A DNA stretch of 11,028 nt, from assembly GCA_965603355.1 (NCBI GenBank), contig CBFDCQ010000097.1, positions 1-11,028 on the forward strand. Reading direction: 5' to 3'. Shown here piece after piece: positions 1 to 7,506 of this stretch. The stretch comes from CBFDCQ01 sp965603355 (GTDB lineage: Bacteria > Hydrogenedentota > CAZGCA01 > CBFDCQ01). Below the pieces are notes generated by a model. The model saw nothing but the letters and a program-made list of their open reading frames with translations, was not told the origin of the DNA and ran no database searches. The translations under genes were made by a program, and so were the position numbers. Each line of letters begins with the position of its first letter. The first letter of the stretch is position 1.

Positions 1-1
1 G

Positions 2-226
2 GATGTCGCACAGCATACGCGTATCCCGACGGCATGTACCCTATCACGAGAGCGGCTGGATGTCAATAGTATTCTCTTCCCAAAGGGTCCTGCGGAACAG
101 CTTCTTTCGTCGGTAAGGACACTTGTCCGGTGCGGTCTACCGGCGGAACTGGGCCGTTTCGCCCGTGGTGAGATTCCCGCTATTCACCGGGGTGAGATCA
201 AACCGCTCCTCTTCCGAGATAACTAG
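2..226 (+). CDS. possible 3' end of an unidentified protein (partial, begins before window)
   Basis: Reading from base 2, one frame stays open for 74 codons and stops at TAG (224-226). It has no in-window ATG, GTG or TTG, so it would be the C-terminal end of a gene that starts before the window. The translation has a protein-like mix (residues such as LLSSVRTLVRCGLPAELGR) and ends about 39 bases before the promoter candidate of the next gene, which fits a gene end. I do not recognise a family; a transcription-regulator C-terminus is only a guess. A random open run of this length is not rare, so this is tentative. The competing ATG-initiated frame at 123-305 looks less protein-like. Confidence 0.35.
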   Translation, partial: DVAQHTRIPTACTLSRERLDVNSILFPKGPAEQLLSSVRTLVRCGLPAELGRFARGEIPAIHRGEIKPLLFRDN

Positions 227-264
227 AGTTTCTTCCTCCGAATCCGGCAGGCGTTTCCCGGAAT

Positions 265-294
265 TTGACGAAGAGCCAAGAAATCCATTAGAAT
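265..294 (+). promoter_or_regulatory. candidate sigma-70-type promoter for the URO-D/sulfatase operon
   Basis: TTGACG at 265-270 and TAGAAT at 289-294 are separated by 18 bases; each matches the sigma-70 consensus hexamer at five of six positions. Transcription would start near 301, giving a leader of about 60 bases before the ATG at 361. No operator palindrome is obvious around it. This is pattern matching only. Confidence 0.5.
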
Positions 295-348
295 ACATCT
301 ACTAAGTCATCTTGTGTTGATGAGAAATTGTATCCGTTGACTGGTTCT

Positions 349-353
349 GGAGA
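349..353 (+). promoter_or_regulatory. ribosome binding site that sets the URO-D-like start at 361
   Basis: GGAGA at 349-353 lies 7 bases before ATG 361. The frame also opens upstream with a TTG at 328, but that codon would place this ribosome binding site inside the coding region, and the first 11 residues would precede the family's usual opening (N-S-K-E-R-V). ATG 361 is therefore preferred. Confidence 0.75.
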
Positions 354-360
354 TGTAATC

Positions 361-1470
361 ATGAACTCCAAAGAACGTGTTATTGCAGCAATTAATCACC
401 AGTTGTCCGACCGTGTGCCTCTTGACGGCTATTTCAGGCAGGATGTCTGGGCAAAGTTAGAGGACCATTTCAAGACAAAAGATGCTGAAAAGATAATGGT
501 GGAACTGGGTCTGGACATCCGTTATTGCATGCTGGAACCGAGCGCATCATTTGTTGAGCAGGCAACCCCTTCGCCATGGCAGATACCCGAGATTGGAGTG
601 GGAAAAAAGAATCTGGTGATTTCGAGAGATGACGGTTGGCTGGAAGATGAATACGGAATCTGCCGCGTTCCGAACGATACCCGCATGTATTGGCTCTACA
701 CGTATCATCCGCTGGCCGAGGCCGGTATTGAGGAGGTCAAGGAATATCAGTTCCCTGATCCTAACCTTCCCGAACGGTACGAGGGTGTCCGGTCCGATGT
801 TGCTAAATGGGGTGAAGAATACTTCAAGGCGGCTGAACTATGGAATATCTTCAAGTCGTCATGGGAACTGAGGGGTTTTGATAAGTATATGATGGACTTA
901 AGCTTAGAACCGATGCTGGTCGAGACATTGGCCGACAGGTGCCTCGAGCACCGAATCGACCAATCCAAACAGTTGGTGCAGTGCGGTGTTGACATGATAG
1001 TGATTATGGGCGATATCGCCATGCAGGACACCATGATGCTTTCTCCCAAAATGTGGCGCGAATACTTCAAGCCGCGACTAAAGACATGGATAGAAGAGGT
1101 GCGGCGAGAGCGTGATGTCTATTTCATGTTCCACAGCGACGGAAATATGGAGGCGGTTTTTGAGGATCTGATCGAGGTCGGGTTCGATATTATCAATCCG
1201 ATACAACCGGAAAGTATGGATGTGGAAAAGATCAAGAGCCGGTACGGTGACCGGGTTTGTTTGCACGGTACTATCTCTCTGCAGGAAACCTTGCCTTTTG
1301 GCACGCCGGAGGAAGTTGCGGATGAGGTGCGCCACAGAATTTCCGTCTGCGGCCGCGGCGGTGGGCTGATTCTTTCGCCTTCAAACACTATTCAGCCGGA
1401 TGTGTCCTTAGAAAATATGCTGACTCTTTATGAGACAGCGAAAACCTTCTCCGCGGAAGGTGAAAACTGA
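361..1470 (+). CDS. uroporphyrinogen decarboxylase (URO-D) superfamily protein, divergent
   Basis: The 369-residue protein has the URO-D/corrinoid-methyltransferase superfamily layout: an N-terminal MNSKERVIAAINHQLSDRVP opening, D-M-I-V-I-M-G-D-I-A (211-220), F-M-F-H-S-D-G-N (255-262), N-P-I-Q-P (279-283), L-H-G-T-I-S-L-Q (301-308) and P-F-G-T-P-E-E-V (312-319). It is cytoplasmic, with no signal peptide. Zinc-dependent relatives such as MtaA carry H-x-C and a later C; here these positions read H258-S-D260 and S-P-S-N (339-342), so both cysteines are absent. The conserved arginine-rich N-terminal substrate site of heme-pathway HemE is not evident either. I infer it is neither HemE nor a classical zinc methyltransferase; substrate unknown. 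The stop overlaps the sulfatase start by one base, indicating coupled translation. Confidence 0.92.
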   Translation: MNSKERVIAAINHQLSDRVPLDGYFRQDVWAKLEDHFKTKDAEKIMVELGLDIRYCMLEPSASFVEQATPSPWQIPEIGVGKKNLVISRDDGWLEDEYGICRVPNDTRMYWLYTYHPLAEAGIEEVKEYQFPDPNLPERYEGVRSDVAKWGEEYFKAAELWNIFKSSWELRGFDKYMMDLSLEPMLVETLADRCLEHRIDQSKQLVQCGVDMIVIMGDIAMQDTMMLSPKMWREYFKPRLKTWIEEVRRERDVYFMFHSDGNMEAVFEDLIEVGFDIINPIQPESMDVEKIKSRYGDRVCLHGTISLQETLPFGTPEEVADEVRHRISVCGRGGGLILSPSNTIQPDVSLENMLTLYETAKTFSAEGEN

Positions 1471-2993
1471 TGAAGAAGCCTGCCAGGATTACACTGCGAA
1501 GGTTTTTGAATCGGACGGCCACGATTCTTGTCTTTCTCGCGATCATCCCGGCCCCGGGATTGGCCGCGGTGGCGGATACGCCGCCGAATGTGATTATTAT
1601 TTTCACCGACGACCAGGGTTACGGCGACCTGGGCTGTTACGGTTCGCCGCTGATCAGGACGCCGCATCTTGACCGGATGGCCCGTGAAGGCAGGCGGTTC
1701 ACCAGTTTCTATTCGGCCAACTCGGTCTGCTCTCCTTCGCGGGCTGCGCTGCTGACCGGCTGCTATCCGACGCGGGTGAGCGTGCCCGACGTGCTGTGGC
1801 CGAATTCGAGCCACGGGCTGCACCCCGATGAGATCACAATTGCCGATTTGCTGAAGGAGCGCGGATACGCGACCACCTGCATCGGCAAGTGGCATTTGGG
1901 GGATAAGCCCCATATGCTGCCCACGCGGCAAGGGTTCGATTCGTATTTTGGCATTCCCTTCAGCAACGACATGTTCATCGACCCCGGGATGAATCTGGCC
2001 GGTGACATTCTACTCAGAGAGGGGATGACGGTCGAGCGAATACGCAAGGAGAAGCCGCAGGATGATTGGGTGCCGCTTATGCGCGACGAGGAGGTCGTCG
2101 AATATCCGTGCGATCAGACAACTCTCACCCGGCGTTACACGGAAGAAGCCGTGAAGTTCATCAGGGCCAACCGCTCGAAACCGTTCTTCATCTACTTGCC
2201 GCATACGATGCCGCATATCCCGCTGTTCGCGTCGGACAAGTTCAAAGGCACGAGCGAGCGCGGGCTGTACGGCGACGTGATTGAGGAGATCGACTGGGGG
2301 GTTGGCGAAATCCTGAACGTTCTCAAGGAGTTGGAGCTCGACGAGCGCACGCTGGTCATTTTCACCTCCGACAACGGCCCGTGGGACTTAAGCGATGGCA
2401 GGGGCGGTTCGGCCGGACCGTTGCGCGGATACAAGTTTGAAACGTACGAGGGTGGAATGCGGGTTCCGTGCATTATGCGCTGGCCGGGCAAGATTCCCGC
2501 CAACACGGTCTCGTTTGAAGTAGCTGGGACAATCGACCTCCTGCCGACTATCGCCCGACTCGCAGGCGCCGGCGTGCCGGACGACCGCGTGATTGACGGC
2601 AAGGACATCTGGCCGCTCATGAGCGGCACCGCGGATGCGCGCACGCCGCACGACGCGTACTTCTACTACCAGGGCAACCAGTTGGAAGCGGTTCGCAGCG
2701 GCAATTGGAAGCTCCGGCGAGTCGGTGCCGCCGAGCTGCAAAGCGTGCAAGAGAAAGCCTCGCAGCTGAAAGACCTGGCCCCGAAGCATCGCGAACTGAT
2801 CCGGCGTGTGGTCGACAAGTTTGGCAATGTCAATGAAGTCCAACTGTTCAATCTGCAACAGGACGTCTCGGAAACAAGGAACCTGGCCGATAAACATCCT
2901 GACATTGTCCGGCGCCTGATCGACACGATGAACAGGTTCGATCGTGATTTGAAAGCCAATGCACGGCCGGCGGTTCAACGGGAAGAAGAATAG
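1470..2993 (+). CDS. secreted formylglycine-dependent sulfatase (arylsulfatase family S1)
   Basis: This 507-residue sulfatase hydrolyses sulfate esters, here probably on a glycan. Residues 1-35 form a signal peptide: basic start, hydrophobic I19-P27, A-V-A before cleavage near D36, so it acts in the periplasm or outside. Hallmarks seen: metal ligands D47-D48 in T-D-D-Q-G; C87-S-P-S-R, the site where cysteine becomes formylglycine; G-K140-W-H142; H245 in L-P-H-T-M-P-H; D301-N302 in T-S-D-N-G; and K322 before Y-E-G-G-M-R-V-P. The C-terminal subdomain ends with the usual L-F-N-L-x-x-D-x-x-E-T-x-N-L-A motif. Length is normal. GGAAGG (1455-1460) sits 9 bases upstream, inside the preceding gene. 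Maturation needs a formylglycine-generating or anaerobic maturase, not present here. Substrate position and sugar cannot be read from sequence. Confidence 0.96.
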   Translation: MKKPARITLRRFLNRTATILVFLAIIPAPGLAAVADTPPNVIIIFTDDQGYGDLGCYGSPLIRTPHLDRMAREGRRFTSFYSANSVCSPSRAALLTGCYPTRVSVPDVLWPNSSHGLHPDEITIADLLKERGYATTCIGKWHLGDKPHMLPTRQGFDSYFGIPFSNDMFIDPGMNLAGDILLREGMTVERIRKEKPQDDWVPLMRDEEVVEYPCDQTTLTRRYTEEAVKFIRANRSKPFFIYLPHTMPHIPLFASDKFKGTSERGLYGDVIEEIDWGVGEILNVLKELELDERTLVIFTSDNGPWDLSDGRGGSAGPLRGYKFETYEGGMRVPCIMRWPGKIPANTVSFEVAGTIDLLPTIARLAGAGVPDDRVIDGKDIWPLMSGTADARTPHDAYFYYQGNQLEAVRSGNWKLRRVGAAELQSVQEKASQLKDLAPKHRELIRRVVDKFGNVNEVQLFNLQQDVSETRNLADKHPDIVRRLIDTMNRFDRDLKANARPAVQREEE

Positions 2994-5332
2994 CGACCGG
3001 CGGGTAAAACGTCAACGATGCCCACGTCTATGAACTGGGGGTGGTGCTCGTTTGAAGCATGTACGGCAATGACGTTGCCTTTCGTCTTCAGCAACTTCAC
3101 CGCCGCCTCGTCCATAGGAATCCAACGGTAGAACTGGGCGGAATGAGGGAGATTCAAGACCTGTTGCCCGTTGAGGTAAACCTCAGCACCATCGTCGTGG
3201 AAGCTCAGGAAATGAGGGGCGACGAGATCCGTGTCGTCCAGGTCGAATGAGCGGCGGATCCAGATATCGGAGCTATTCCACTGCGTGCCGGGATCGATAA
3301 TTCTCAGGGGATAAGTTGGCAAATCGTAGCGGCCAAAGCCCCCCTTTCCGGTATTCCATGAGGAATCGTCGAAACTGCTCTGGTGCCAATCTTTGCCGGG
3401 TTTCTCAGTGGTATATCGCCACTCCTGAGGCACCACTTGAGAGGTGGCAAGCAGGGTCTTGACGACCGGCGGCGTGTCATAAAGCTTCATCGTTTCGGCT
3501 GCGGCGCGCTCGGCATCCAGCTTGAGCACTTCACGGTCATACGTCATCACGCCGTTGCATTCGATTTCCTGGTCGGCAATCTGCGTGTAGCAGGCGGCGG
3601 ATAACCCGGCCCCAATCATTGGCGGCAACGCCCGGATGCGTTGCAGGTAAGCATTGGTCAGGTCCGGATCGTCGCCTGTACCGGAATAGCCCCAACCCTC
3701 TTCTTCGCGCCACAGATGTCCCTTGACGTTCATGCTGATGCCGCCAAATTCGCCCAGCACGATGGCGCGGTTGGGCAGTACGGGCGCGACGCCCGGCTCC
3801 GGATACAGATGAATGTCACGCACATCGCCGAATTCACCCCTATCCGCCCATCCACTGGCATGGTCGACGAGGCGAGTGGGATCGTAATGCTTGATCCATT
3901 CTGCTATACGTGGCGCATCGAACTGGCCCCAGCCTTCGTTGAACGGTAGCCACATGACGATCGACGGATGGCTCCGCGCCGCGTCGATCATACGTTTAAG
4001 CTCCAGCTCGAACTGCCCCTTTAGCGCTTCACTGTTGACGCCGCTGGGCATGTCCTGCCAGACCAGGATACCCAGCTTGTCGCACCAGTAGTAGAGTCGT
4101 TGCGGTTCGAACTTGACGTGCTTGCGCACCATGTTAGCGCCGAGCCTCTTGGCGGTTTCAATATCATACCGGAGTGCTTCGTCCGTAGGAGCGGTATACA
4201 GTCCGTCCGGCCACCAACCTTGGTCCAGGAAGCCGAACTGAAATAGAGGCTTGTTGTTCAGGAAGAGGCGATTGACACCGCGATCGTCTTTCGCAACCGC
4301 TATCTTTCGCATCCCGAAATAGCTATCGACCATATCGATCGTTTTGCCCGTCCGGTCTTTCAGTATTACTTGCAGATCATAGAGAAACGGCGAGTCCGGC
4401 GACCAGAGACGGGTCTTAGGCTCCTTTCGCAGTGCAATACGCAGACGCTGACCAGCTCCGCTTTCAGCCGTAACCGGCATGGTGCCTTCCGTTTCGCCCG
4501 GGCCAGGCAGAAGGGTCTTAGCCTCAACCGTATACGCATCGTTTGTATTGACGGTATCGACCATCACCCAGACGCAGTTCTCGTCGATGTCAGCCTCCGT
4601 ACACACCGAGCGGATGTACGAGGAGGAAACAGGCTCGATCCAGACGGTCTGCCAGATACCGGATGCCGGTGTGTACATGAAGCCTTCGGGGATGATTTGC
4701 TGTTTGCCTCGAGCCTGATGTCCTTTGTTAGTCGGATCCCATACGCTAACGACAACCTCTTGCGGCTCCGAGGTCGTCAGCATGCCGGTGATGTCTACGG
4801 AGAACGGATCGTAACCGCCACGGTGGTGCGTTGCCTCTTTGCCGTTGACCCAGACGGTCGTTTCCCAATCAACGGCGCCGAAATGCAGCAGGATGCGCTG
4901 TCCGGCCCACGCGTCGGGAACGTCAAACGTCCGGCGGTACCAAAGCCTATCCGTTTCTACCACCTTCTTCTTCACACCCGAGAGGGCTGACTCCACGCAG
5001 AACGGCACGAGGATCCGGCTGTCGAACTGCTCGGGGCATTGTTTCTCATCCGCCGTACGCATGGCGAATTCCCACAGCCCGTTGAGGTTCTTCCAGCGAT
5101 CCCGCACCATCATCGGCCTCGGGTACTCCGGCAGAGCGGTTTCCAGAGTCACCTCCTTCGCCCAACGGGTCATCATCTGGCCTTCAACGGGCTGCCATGA
5201 AAGCTCCTCCGCACGTGATATCCCGCAACACGCACCGAGAACTAACGTTGCCACAAGAACAGTGCGCCATAAGGCACGGCCGCCCGGCTTTCGGATCAAG
5301 GTATCTTCTTGTACTTGTCCAGTGAACATCAT
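2975..5332 (-). CDS. secreted glycoside hydrolase family 2 protein (beta-galactosidase/glucuronidase-like)
   Basis: This 785-residue retaining exo-glycosidase removes a terminal beta-linked sugar. The N-terminus (1-41) has a basic stretch, a hydrophobic core near T25-I38 and S-R-A before E42, suggesting export. A lipoprotein start at C35/C36 is a weaker alternative. Domains in order: jelly-roll sugar-binding domain (about 75-235), immunoglobulin-like domain (about 236-350), TIM barrel (about 350-615). Acid/base E466 lies in W-L-P-F-N-E-G-W-G and the likely nucleophile E528 in V-L-G-E-F-G-G. Residues about 635-780 form an extra jelly-roll-like module (W-H-Q-S-S-F-D-D-S-S-W). A-A-A-G-G-G-A lies 7 bases before the first of two adjacent ATG codons. 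It follows GH27 by 44 bases, so probably one operon. GH2 spans several activities, so the sugar is undetermined. Confidence 0.94.
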   Translation of the reverse strand: MMFTGQVQEDTLIRKPGGRALWRTVLVATLVLGACCGISRAEELSWQPVEGQMMTRWAKEVTLETALPEYPRPMMVRDRWKNLNGLWEFAMRTADEKQCPEQFDSRILVPFCVESALSGVKKKVVETDRLWYRRTFDVPDAWAGQRILLHFGAVDWETTVWVNGKEATHHRGGYDPFSVDITGMLTTSEPQEVVVSVWDPTNKGHQARGKQQIIPEGFMYTPASGIWQTVWIEPVSSSYIRSVCTEADIDENCVWVMVDTVNTNDAYTVEAKTLLPGPGETEGTMPVTAESGAGQRLRIALRKEPKTRLWSPDSPFLYDLQVILKDRTGKTIDMVDSYFGMRKIAVAKDDRGVNRLFLNNKPLFQFGFLDQGWWPDGLYTAPTDEALRYDIETAKRLGANMVRKHVKFEPQRLYYWCDKLGILVWQDMPSGVNSEALKGQFELELKRMIDAARSHPSIVMWLPFNEGWGQFDAPRIAEWIKHYDPTRLVDHASGWADRGEFGDVRDIHLYPEPGVAPVLPNRAIVLGEFGGISMNVKGHLWREEEGWGYSGTGDDPDLTNAYLQRIRALPPMIGAGLSAACYTQIADQEIECNGVMTYDREVLKLDAERAAAETMKLYDTPPVVKTLLATSQVVPQEWRYTTEKPGKDWHQSSFDDSSWNTGKGGFGRYDLPTYPLRIIDPGTQWNSSDIWIRRSFDLDDTDLVAPHFLSFHDDGAEVYLNGQQVLNLPHSAQFYRWIPMDEAAVKLLKTKGNVIAVHASNEHHPQFIDVGIVDVLPAGRYSSSR

Positions 5333-5339
5333 ATAGTAG

Positions 5340-5346
5340 TCCCTTT
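5340..5346 (-). promoter_or_regulatory. ribosome binding site of the GH2 gene
   Basis: AAAGGGA on the minus strand ends 7 bases before ATG 5332. A second ATG follows immediately at 5329, so the true first residue is one of two adjacent methionines. The 44-base gap to the GH27 stop contains this site and no clear terminator. Confidence 0.6.
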
Positions 5347-5376
5347 CACTTCCGTTGTTTGCATCTGATGGAAAGG

Positions 5377-7065
5377 CTAATTCTCCGAGATCACACGAGC
5401 GTCTGCCCAGTTGCCCGGAACGTCGTCGTCCTCCAAAACCAGCATCAGAATCTGCACGTTCTTCAACTCTATGTCGATTTCTTTGGCGGGTGAATCCTTC
5501 GTCATTTCGCCGCTATCCCACAGAACCTTGTTCGCAAAGAAGTCCTCGTTGTACACACGAAAACGCCCTTTCTCTTCTCCCTCGTACGATTCATCGATAG
5601 CGACAACCGCCCGGAAACGATCCGCGCGGCCGTTGACTTTGAACATAAATGCGGATCTGCCTTTACAGCCTAATCCCTTCTTGAAGGTCCGGCCGGCGAT
5701 TCTGATCGGTTCGCCGGCGAACGTGGCATCATAGGCCGGCGCGTTTTCGGCGTTCCAGATGTAGTAGAGATCGCTAAGGTAAGTCTCCCCTTTACGGGTC
5801 ACGGTGTATTTCTCGAGCGGCACCGGCGCGGCGGCCGGAACAGGGGGCCCCTGCCTCCCAACCTTGAGCATCTTGTGTTCATGCTGGCCGAGGCCTCGGG
5901 CCGTGAAGGAATCCTTGAATTCCCCGAGGTCCACGCGCGCCCAAAGATCTCGCACGGGTTGAGTCCCCGAAAGACCGATCTTATCCCAACTTACTGTAAT
6001 GTCTGCCTTTTCGTCTCCCTTATTCAGGAGCAAGACGGCTGTTGTTCCGTCTGACAGCGGCTTGTTGTAAACCTCACGGTCACCATCATCGAAGACCTTG
6101 TATCCCTGGATCCCACGCGGGTCCTGGTTCACGGCGATAACCTCGGGCGCAGTTAAGACCTTGCCTGTACTCTCGCTCATCGTGCGGAGGTCGTTGCCCG
6201 CCATCAAGGGTGCGGCAAGAATGCACCACAGGCTGAAGTGAGCTCGATTGGCGACCTCCTTCCGCTCTTCCTCCGCGTCCTTCAGGTTGCCGACCTGCAG
6301 CATGTCCGGATCGTTCCAATGACCGGGGCCGGCAAACTGCCAGAGCCCGTTGAAGGCCGGATGAATGGACTGGTTACCGGCCGAAGTCTCGGCACAGGCA
6401 TAGATCGAATCCATCCAGGGATGGATGTCGTATGAAGTCCGCCACAGTTGAGCGGATTCCTTCCCGCCCCACGCCCAGGCGCCATTCCCGAAATCCGAGA
6501 TGCTCAACACGATCGGCCGGCCCGTACCCTCGATACACTTGCGATAAAGAGCATAATCTTCCGAACTCATCCTCCCGTTGTTCTCGGCAAAACAACTGTC
6601 CATCTTGATATAGTCGACGCCCCAGTCTGCGAACGTGTCCATATCGATTTGCTCGTACCCGAAGCTCCCCGGCAACTGCTGGCACGTCATCTCTCCTCGG
6701 TCCTCGTAGATGCCATACTTCAGACCCTTGCTGTGGATATAGTCCCCGATGGCTTTCATTCCGCCGGGAAACTTCTTCGGGTCTGCCACGAGACGATCGT
6801 TCTCGTCACGTTCCTCAGCCATCCATCCGTCGTCGAGAACCAGGTAGATGTAACCCGCATCGCGCATGCCGGAACTTACCATCGCATCGGCAATAGCCCG
6901 GATCTTGCCCTCGTCAATATCAGCTTGGAATATATTCCAACTGTTCCAGCCCATGGGCGGCGTACGTGCAAGCCCGTCGTCCGACGCGCAGACCGGTGTC
7001 GTCAACAGCATCACAAACAGAACGGCGCATACCATAGTATTCCCGCATGTCTTATTGCTTAGCAT
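5377..7065 (-). CDS. secreted GH27 alpha-galactosidase with C-terminal NPCBM-like domain
   Basis: This 562-residue enzyme cleaves terminal alpha-galactose (GH27 also contains beta-L-arabinopyranosidases). A signal peptide covers 1-27 (hydrophobic M11-L21, V-C-A before S28). The GH27 barrel begins R-T-P-P-M-G-W-N-S-W (34-43) and shows D-D-G-W (78-81), nucleophile D156 in Y-I-K-M-D-S-C, acid/base D213 in T-S-Y-D-I-H-P-W, and C128/C158, which match the conserved disulfide by position. G-H-W-N-D-P-D-M-L (248-256) and A-V-N-Q-D (311-315) are further family motifs. Residues 416-560 match an NPCBM-type module (Y-L-S-D-L; G-L-G-C-K-G-R-S). The frame is open to 7299, but those 78 residues encode dispersed-repeat DNA and precede the signal peptide. 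ATG 7065 or TTG 7074 is the likely start; the latter has better ribosome-site spacing. First gene of the GH27-GH2 pair. Confidence 0.95.
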   Translation of the reverse strand: MLSNKTCGNTMVCAVLFVMLLTTPVCASDDGLARTPPMGWNSWNIFQADIDEGKIRAIADAMVSSGMRDAGYIYLVLDDGWMAEERDENDRLVADPKKFPGGMKAIGDYIHSKGLKYGIYEDRGEMTCQQLPGSFGYEQIDMDTFADWGVDYIKMDSCFAENNGRMSSEDYALYRKCIEGTGRPIVLSISDFGNGAWAWGGKESAQLWRTSYDIHPWMDSIYACAETSAGNQSIHPAFNGLWQFAGPGHWNDPDMLQVGNLKDAEEERKEVANRAHFSLWCILAAPLMAGNDLRTMSESTGKVLTAPEVIAVNQDPRGIQGYKVFDDGDREVYNKPLSDGTTAVLLLNKGDEKADITVSWDKIGLSGTQPVRDLWARVDLGEFKDSFTARGLGQHEHKMLKVGRQGPPVPAAAPVPLEKYTVTRKGETYLSDLYYIWNAENAPAYDATFAGEPIRIAGRTFKKGLGCKGRSAFMFKVNGRADRFRAVVAIDESYEGEEKGRFRVYNEDFFANKVLWDSGEMTKDSPAKEIDIELKNVQILMLVLEDDDVPGNWADARVISEN

Positions 7066-7080
7066 TGTGTTCAATGTCTT

Positions 7081-7085
7081 CTCCT
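7081..7085 (-). promoter_or_regulatory. ribosome binding site bearing on the GH27 start
   Basis: AGGAG on the minus strand lies 6 bases before an in-frame TTG (7074) and 15 bases before ATG 7065. Normal spacing favours the TTG, which would add only three residues ahead of the signal peptide. Both choices reject the longer open frame up to 7299. Confidence 0.55.
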
Positions 7086-7140
7086 GACGTGTCATTGGCC
7101 CCGACGTTTCCCCTATGGACAGCTCATACTGCCCCCTGCC

Positions 7141-7169
7141 AGTGTATACCGTTTTGCCGGTGATTTCAA
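7141..7169 (-). promoter_or_regulatory. candidate promoter of the GH27-GH2 operon
   Basis: On the minus strand TTGAAA (7169-7164) and TACACT (7146-7141) are separated by 17 bases; they match the sigma-70 consensus at five and four of six positions. Transcription would start near 7134, about 70 bases before ATG 7065. It lies inside the frame that continues above the GH27 start, which supports the shorter protein. Confidence 0.4.
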
Positions 7170-7233
7170 TGTCAGCGTAAGTGGGTAAATGGGGCCGTTG
7201 GGCTGTTGAAAGACTCCTGGCAGACGACTCGAC

Positions 7234-7297
7234 GTCATTCTGAGCAAAGCGAAGAATCTCGATTTTCCGGTCTTCTTGGGACACCAGATCCTTCGAC
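7234..7297 (+). repeat. dispersed imperfect inverted repeat (TCATTCTGAGC...GAAGAATCT type)
   Basis: The string CATTCTGAGCAAAGCGAAGA and its continuation are the well-known intergenic repeat whose translations give H-S-E-Q-S-E-E-S-R-F on one strand and I-L-R-F-A-Q-N-D on the other; both appear here. An inverted partner, CAGATCCTTCG (7285-7295), pairs with CGAAGAATCTC (7250-7260) at 9 of 11 positions. Its recognition as a family rests on memory of many genomes; only one copy is in this window, so repetition in this genome cannot be shown here. Strand is arbitrary. Confidence 0.55.
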
Positions 7298-7304
7298 AAC
7301 TACA

Positions 7305-7322
7305 GGGATACCATACCTATTT
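7305..7322 (-). repeat. AAATAGGT...TCCC phrase, minus-oriented copy
   Basis: The minus strand reads AAATAGGTATGGTATCCC. A related phrase, AAATAGGTGGCTGTCCC, lies on the plus strand at 7713-7729. They share the first eight bases and TCCC at the end, and point away from each other. Similar phrases are common in intergenic DNA beside REP-associated (IS200-like) transposase genes in uncultured bacteria, but no such transposase is visible here. Confidence 0.35.
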
Positions 7323-7384
7323 CACCGCGTCTTGAGTGTGGTAGCCCCCCTATTTTCGCCGGTTTGGACAACATCTCGAATATA

Positions 7385-7456
7385 CTCGCGCCAAGCCGCC
7401 AAGCCGCAAAGAAAACCTTTTTCGGTCTCTGTCATCTCTTTGCGTCTTTGCGCGAG
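7385..7456 (+). repeat. dispersed inverted repeat, CGCCAAGCCGCAAAG type
   Basis: The element starts CTCGCGC (7385-7391) and ends GCGCGAG (7450-7456), with internal arms GCCGCAAAGA and its partner TCTTTGCGTC, so it is an imperfect inverted repeat of about 72 bases. Sequences of this CGCAAAGACGCAAAGA character are widespread intergenic repeats in many bacterial genomes. Six-frame translations here, such as L-A-Q-R-R-K-E on the minus strand, are typical spurious proteins from this element. Only one copy lies in the window. Confidence 0.6.
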
Positions 7457-7506
7457 ATTGACTGGTCTTGTATTCTTCCTCACAGGCTGCCCACGCGACA
7501 CGAAGC

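Noticed and set aside
123..305. Plus-strand 60-residue open frame before the URO-D gene
   Set aside because: Serine- and arginine-rich low-quality translation, no ribosome site, and it runs across the operon promoter.
2388..2978. 196-residue minus-strand frame under the sulfatase
   Set aside because: Shadow of a sulfatase with complete catalytic motifs.
4370..4990. 206-residue plus-strand frame
   Set aside because: Entirely antisense to the well-supported GH2 coding sequence; no recognisable motif and no ribosome site seen.
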